Below are positions 60,081-64,000 of a stretch of DNA of 64,000 nucleotides, piece after piece. A model generated the notes under the pieces. It made no database searches and was not told the DNA's origin. It was given only the letters and a program-made list of their open reading frames with translations. Every line of letters begins with the position of its first letter. Position 1 is the stretch's first letter. Origin of the DNA: Micromonospora antibiotica (GTDB taxonomy: Bacteria; Actinomycetota; Actinomycetes; Mycobacteriales; Micromonosporaceae); the NCBI RefSeq assembly GCF_017599305.1, contig NZ_JAGFWR010000003.1, positions 310,001 through 374,000 of the forward strand. Reading direction: 5' to 3'. The position numbers and the translations under genes are program-made.

Positions 60081-61057
60081 CACGCCTCCCTCACCGCCCG
60101 CCGGAGCAGGCTGATCTGCAGCAGCCCCACCACGAGCATGATGAGGAAGAGCACCGTCGAGGCGGCCGAGGCGAGCGCCGGCCGGTTCATCTGGCCCTGC
60201 TGGATCCAGATGTAGTACTCCGGCAGGTAGGTCGACCCCTCCGGGCCGCCGCTGGTCATCACGTAGAGCAGGCCGAACATGGAGGTCAGCATCCCGATCA
60301 TCGTGGTGACGAAGACGAACTGGATGGTGCGGGCGAGGCTGGGCACGATCACGTGCCGGACGGTCTGGGGCAGCGACGCGCCGTCGACCCGGGCGGCGTC
60401 CAGCAGCGAGGCGTCCAGGGTGGCGAAGCCGGCGAGGAACACCACCAGCGCCATCCCGAAGGTCGCCCAGACGTGCACCCCGACCACGACGAACATCGCC
60501 ACGTCCGGGTCGCCGAGCCAGTCCACCGGCCCGATGCCGACCCCGCCGAGCAGGGCGTTGAGCGGGCCGTCGAAGGCGAGCAGCAGGTTGAAGATGGCCC
60601 CGACGATGACCGGGGACAGCACGGCCGGAAAGAAGTAGACGCTGCGGTACAGCCGGTGCCCGGGGACCCGCAGGTAGATGAGGGTCGCGAGCAGGCCGGG
60701 GATCGCCACCGCCACCGGCAGCAGCAGCACGAGCAGCCCGACGTTGCCCAGCGCGTCCCGGAACAGCGGGTCCCCGAGCAGCTCCCGGTAGTTGTCCAGG
60801 CCGACCATCAGCCCGTCACGGTCGCCGTCACCGGTGAAGGAGAAGTTGACCCCGAGCAGCAGCGGCCAGAACCGCAGCAGCGCGAGGATCAGCAGGGCCG
60901 GGGCCAGCAGCACGAAGGGGGCGAGCCGTTCCGCCCGTCGGCCACCCCGGCCGCGCCGCGAGACGGTGGGGGCGGGGGGTACGGATCGCGGCGGCGTCCC
61001 GCCGGCCCGGCCGGTCGGGGCCGGACGGACCGACGGTGCCGCCTCGGGAACCGGCAC
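60080..61057 (-). CDS. Sugar ABC transporter permease (MalF type)
   Basis: 325 residues. A charged, Pro/Arg-rich cytoplasmic N-terminus of about 45 residues precedes six helices and the EAA motif (DAARVDGASLPQTVRHVIVPSL). Forms the channel with the MalG-type neighbour. Starts GTG at 61057, four bases after the binding-protein stop. Confidence 0.93.
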   Translation of the reverse strand: MPVPEAAPSVRPAPTGRAGGTPPRSVPPAPTVSRRGRGGRRAERLAPFVLLAPALLILALLRFWPLLLGVNFSFTGDGDRDGLMVGLDNYRELLGDPLFRDALGNVGLLVLLLPVAVAIPGLLATLIYLRVPGHRLYRSVYFFPAVLSPVIVGAIFNLLLAFDGPLNALLGGVGIGPVDWLGDPDVAMFVVVGVHVWATFGMALVVFLAGFATLDASLLDAARVDGASLPQTVRHVIVPSLARTIQFVFVTTMIGMLTSMFGLLYVMTSGGPEGSTYLPEYYIWIQQGQMNRPALASAASTVLFLIMLVVGLLQISLLRRAVREA

Positions 61058-61061
61058 GGGG

Positions 61062-62330
61062 TCAGCCGGCCTGATCGGAGGCGGCCAGCTGCTTCACCGC
61101 CTCGTCGACGCTGATCGAGCCGCTCAGCAGTTGCTGGGAGAGCCGGCCCATCAGCTCCAGGGTCTTGGAGGACAGCGCCACGTGCAGGGCGGGCTTGCCG
61201 GCCTTGAGGTCGGCGACGATGGTGGCCACGGCCGGGCCGCCCTGGGACACGTCGATGGTGGTGTCGGCGGCGATCGCCCCGGCGTCGGCGTAGAAGGACT
61301 TCAGCGCGTCGGTCGAGGTCAGCGAACGCACCAGGTCGGCGGCGACCCTGGGGTCCCTGGTCCACCTGGCGACCCCGTAGCCGATGCCGCCGTCGTAGGG
61401 CAGGCTCGGGGTGGCCCCGGGTACGACGACGGGGGCGCGCATCACGCCGAGCTTCTCGGCGGTGAGGAACTCGCTGAAGTCCTTCCAGTGTCCGACGTCC
61501 GACATCAGCCCGATGACGTGGGCGGCCTTCGCGGACTGGAAGATCGCGAAGGAGTCGTTGAACATCGCCGTCGAGTTCGCCCCGTCGCTGTTCAGCTTCG
61601 CGTCCTGGGCCTCCTTCCAGAGCGCGAAGATCCGCTTGACGTGCGGCGAGGTCCAGTCCCGCTTGCCGGCGATCCAGTCGTCGTACTCCTGCGTGCTGAA
61701 CACACCGGAGCCGAAGGCGGAGAGGAAGAACTGGATGCCGTAGCCCTCCTTGTTGCCGAGGGCGAGGCACTTCGCGCCGGTCCGCCGGGTGATGGTGGCG
61801 CAGTCGGCGAGGAACTTCGACCAGGTGGTGGCGGGGCTGGCGGGGTCGAGGCCGGCCTTGTCGTAGAGGGCCCGGTTGTAGTAGATCGGGTGGCCCTGCA
61901 GCGTCACCGGGGCGGCGTAGGTCTTGCCGTCCTTGGTGAACGCGTCCCAGCCGGCGAGTCGCTGCCGGTCGTCGGTGAGGTACTCGTCCAGGGGCAGCAG
62001 CGCGTCCGCCCGGTCCCGGATCTGGCCGCCCCCGTTGAACAGCATCACGTCCGGCCCCTTGCCGGCCTGGATCGCCGTGCCGAGCAGGGTGTAGTACTGC
62101 TCGAAGGGCTGGGCGACGAACTCGACGGTGACGTCGGGGTGTTTCCTGGCGAAGTCGGCCTTCGCCTTCTCCAGGTACGCCCGGGCGGACGCCTCACCGG
62201 ACTTCCAGTCCCAGACGACCAGCTTCCCGTCGGCCCCGCCGGACGGGGAACGCGTCCCGCCGGCGCTCCCGCAGCCGGCCAGCGCCAATGCCGCGACGAG
62301 AACGGCTGACCACACTGCTCGGTGCTTCAT
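61062..62330 (-). CDS. Sugar-binding lipoprotein of the ABC importer
   Basis: 422 residues. Lipoprotein signal with lipobox LALAGC near residue 20, then a cluster B binding-protein fold (KLVVWDWKSGEASARAYLEKAKADF, GKGPDVMLFN, GKTYAAPVTLQGHPIYYN). First gene of the catabolic operon, divergent from the GntR gene. The ligand is probably the fucose-type sugar or an oligosaccharide released by the secreted enzymes. Confidence 0.93.
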   Translation of the reverse strand: MKHRAVWSAVLVAALALAGCGSAGGTRSPSGGADGKLVVWDWKSGEASARAYLEKAKADFARKHPDVTVEFVAQPFEQYYTLLGTAIQAGKGPDVMLFNGGGQIRDRADALLPLDEYLTDDRQRLAGWDAFTKDGKTYAAPVTLQGHPIYYNRALYDKAGLDPASPATTWSKFLADCATITRRTGAKCLALGNKEGYGIQFFLSAFGSGVFSTQEYDDWIAGKRDWTSPHVKRIFALWKEAQDAKLNSDGANSTAMFNDSFAIFQSAKAAHVIGLMSDVGHWKDFSEFLTAEKLGVMRAPVVVPGATPSLPYDGGIGYGVARWTRDPRVAADLVRSLTSTDALKSFYADAGAIAADTTIDVSQGGPAVATIVADLKAGKPALHVALSSKTLELMGRLSQQLLSGSISVDEAVKQLAASDQAG

Positions 62331-62398
62331 CGCTGCTCACTTTCGACGTCGGCCGACCCCGCTGAATCGAGACACTTGGATTGACGAGAAAGTAACTC

Positions 62399-62416
62399 GT
62401 ATGACGTATGACGTCA
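62399..62416. promoter_or_regulatory. GntR-type operator GTATGACGTATGACGTCA
   Basis: Two overlapping TATGACG units ending in the palindrome TGACGTCA, in the 152-base divergent region between the importer operon and the GntR gene. Position and symmetry fit an autoregulated FadR-type site. Confidence 0.6.
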
Positions 62417-62482
62417 ACAGTGGGACGTAGAATTCGCCGCAGGCAGGTCGTGGCGCGGTCCGCGGAATCCACTGGAGGGGAC

Positions 62483-63247
62483 ATGACGGCACGGGAGATC
62501 ACCCTGAACACGGCAACGCCCCCGAGCTGGGCACGACGACCCGCCAACCTCGCGACCGCCGTCACCGCCGAACTGGTGGGACGCATCGTACGCGGAGTCC
62601 ACCCGCCCGGCGCCCCGCTGCCTCCCGAGCCGGCGCTGTGCGAGGCGTTCTCGGTGAGCCGCACGGTCGTCCGGGAGGCCGTGAAGATCCTCCAGGAGAA
62701 GGGCCTGGTGCAGGTCCGCCAGGGCAGCGGCACCATCGTCACCCCACCGTCGATGTGGGACATGCTCGACGAACTCGTGCTCTCCGCGACCATCGCCGAG
62801 GACGACAGCCTGACCATTCTCGACGACCTGGTGGCCACCCGGCGGGTGCTGGAGTCCGACATGGCCAACGTCGCCGCCCGGCTGGCCGACCAGGACACCG
62901 TCGACCGGCTGCGTGCCCTGGTCGACCGGATGGACGAGCTGGTCGACGACCAGGTCGCCTACCACGAGCACGACCGGGCGTTCCACGACGTGATCATGCA
63001 GGCGTCCGGCAACCGGATCGCCCGGGGCGTGGTGCGTTCGCTGGAGAGCCAGGTGGTCAACACCGCCCGCTACATGGGCCGCTCCGAGCGGGCGCTGTGC
63101 GTGGCCTCCAACCGGGGACACCGGCGCATCTACGAGCGCATCGCGGCCCACGACCCGGACGGCGCCGCCGCGGCCATGGTCACCCACATCACCGAGGCCT
63201 GGCTGGTCCGGCGCGGCGGACCGGACACCGGGCGGTTGGTGCGCTGA
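62483..63247 (+). CDS. GntR/FadR-family regulator
   Basis: 254 residues. Winged helix with the FadR-type PPEPALCEAFSVSRTVVREAVKILQEKGLVQVRQGSGT signature, then an FCD effector domain with metal-binding Asp/His pattern (DDLVATRRVLESDMA, HEHDRAFHDVIMQASGN). The ATG at 62483 has GGAGGGG; an earlier in-frame ATG at 62408 lies inside the operator and was rejected. FCD proteins often bind sugar acids, fitting control of the divergent operon by a pathway intermediate. Confidence 0.92.
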   Translation: MTAREITLNTATPPSWARRPANLATAVTAELVGRIVRGVHPPGAPLPPEPALCEAFSVSRTVVREAVKILQEKGLVQVRQGSGTIVTPPSMWDMLDELVLSATIAEDDSLTILDDLVATRRVLESDMANVAARLADQDTVDRLRALVDRMDELVDDQVAYHEHDRAFHDVIMQASGNRIARGVVRSLESQVVNTARYMGRSERALCVASNRGHRRIYERIAAHDPDGAAAAMVTHITEAWLVRRGGPDTGRLVR

Positions 63248-63777
63248 CCCCCGGCGGCGGGTAGATCACCCGGCGCCCCCGCCTGGCGGACCGGGCCCGT
63301 GGGGGACCCCGATGACGCCCGCGTAACCAACGAACGTCAATGGCTTGCGGGTGTTAACGATAACAAGATACCGTCGGCCGCGGGAGCGAAGGGCACGCCT
63401 CCCCCGCTCCACCCCCGGATCCGGGCGGCGGAGCGGAGTGCGGGCACGGGCGACGTCGGTGGGACACCTCCGGGCACCTCCGTGGACGCTGCGCGCCGCC
63501 GGGTCGCATCGACACCTCGACGCACCCGGATCCCCCGGCGCACGTCGTCCACCGCCATCGTGGGGTCCTGACACGACCGCGCGCCGACCGCGGTGCCGTC
63601 CCTGGCAGGCCGGGAGCGCGATCGCCGACCGTGACGCCACACCCGCGTACCCGCACGGCGGGCAGTCCGGACGAATCCCGACCGCACCGGCTCACCGGCC
63701 GGGGCGCCGGCGGAGTCCGGGCAGGCCACCGAGGCGTGACCCCCCACGACACGCATCGCCCATACTGGGAGGTACTG
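63248..63777 (+). promoter_or_regulatory. 530-base region with operator and long leader
   Basis: No gene is supported. It holds the operator at 63352-63365 and a hairpin box at 63382-63402 like those at 1866 and 1899. About 375 bases separate the box from the GTG at 63778, so a long untranslated leader is likely. Confidence 0.5.
63352..63365 (+). promoter_or_regulatory. LacI-type operator TGTTAACGATAACA
   Basis: Differs in one base from the operator at 1866, with matching arms TGTTA/TAACA. Sixteen bases downstream the GGGAGCG-AAGGGCA-CGC box (63382-63402) repeats the box at 1899. Confidence 0.65.
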
Positions 63778-64000
63778 GTGAAACCCGCACTGCCACCGCT
63801 GACCCGACTGCGGCGCTCCTTCGCCTGGTTGACGGCCCTGCTCCTGGTCTCGACCCTGCTCCCGGCCGGCACCGCCAAGGCCGACAACCCCATCGTCCAG
63901 CACATCTACACCGCCGACCCGGCCCCGCTGGTGCACAACGGTCGGGTGTACCTCTACACCGGCCACGACGAGGACGGCTCGACCTGGTTCACCATGAAGG
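63778..64000 (+). CDS. Secreted GH43 glycosidase (3' end outside window)
   Basis: First 74 residues. A GTG with a GGGAGG site starts a Sec signal ([20 protein letters not shown], cleaved near TAKA), then [29 protein letters not shown], the start of a GH43 propeller with the catalytic base Asp in TADPAP. This beginning is typical of GH43 arabinofuranosidases or xylosidases of the XynD type. Preceded by the shared CAZyme operator. Confidence 0.88.
   Translation, partial: MKPALPPLTRLRRSFAWLTALLLVSTLLPAGTAKADNPIVQHIYTADPAPLVHNGRVYLYTGHDEDGSTWFTMK

Noticed and set aside
62408..62482. Upstream ATG for the GntR gene
   Set aside because: It lies within the operator and has no ribosome site; the ATG at 62483 has GGAGGGG and matches family N-termini.

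Overview
The window is very GC-rich DNA with dense gene packing, many GTG starts, 4-base ATGA/GTGA overlaps and several leaderless-looking promoters. Secreted plant-wall hydrolases with family 2 carbohydrate-binding modules, Tat signals and an F420-type oxidoreductase point to a filamentous actinomycete. Micromonosporaceae (Micromonospora or a relative) is my inference from gene content; no rRNA or tRNA is present to confirm it.

Layout. (1) 1-7.2 kb: hemicellulose block with the 3' end of a LacI regulator, a CE7 esterase, a CE3-type esterase with CBM2, and two GH43 enzymes (one with CBM2, one with CBM42); the last three are each followed by a strong hairpin. (2) 7.3-7.8 kb: a leaderless hotdog-fold protein. 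(3) 7.9-31.6 kb: a biosynthetic gene cluster of 17 genes, all on the minus strand, flanked at 31.8-32.9 kb by a divergent gene that looks like an IS630 transposase converted into a DNA-binding protein. (4) 33.2-37.5 kb: a 1,423-residue secreted protein with two GH43 and two LamG domains. (5) 37.7-50.5 kb: ordinary accessory genes (acetyltransferases, YdeI, two TetR regulators with divergent targets, a MerR-methyltransferase fusion, GH30 xylanase, Tat-exported amidase, LLM oxidoreductase) with two gene remnants. (6) 50.9-52.7 kb: a 27-residue Trp-rich peptide gene followed by a hairpin and a TPR protein. (7) 52.9-63.2 kb: a GH141-like beta-helix enzyme, then an operon for oxidative L-fucose-type sugar catabolism with a sugar ABC importer and a divergent GntR regulator. 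(8) The window ends inside another GH43 gene.

The cluster at 7.9-31.6 kb is the most interesting part. It holds what looks like a full set for turning shikimate into cyclohexanecarboxyl-CoA, as known from ansatrienin, asukamycin and phoslactomycin producers: an EPSP-synthase-like protein (here fused to an acyl-CoA ligase), an acyl-CoA dehydrogenase, a ChcA-like SDR and a FadH-like flavin reductase. Instead of a modular polyketide synthase, the neighbours are two discrete acyl carrier proteins, an acyl-ligase, a FabF, a FabI-like reductase, a stand-alone type I ketosynthase without an acyltransferase, a stand-alone condensation domain, a class IV aminotransferase, a P450, two ABC exporters, a radical SAM protein and a PaaA-like di-iron protein. 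I do not recognise this combination. The likely product is a small alicyclic acyl compound, perhaps an amide, modified while bound to a carrier protein.

Four near-identical 14-base LacI-type operators (at 1866, 37542, 43953 and 63352) lie in front of separate hemicellulase genes, so the scattered CAZymes probably form one regulon, possibly controlled by the LacI protein at the left edge. The operon at 55.3-62.3 kb probably answers to the adjacent GntR protein.
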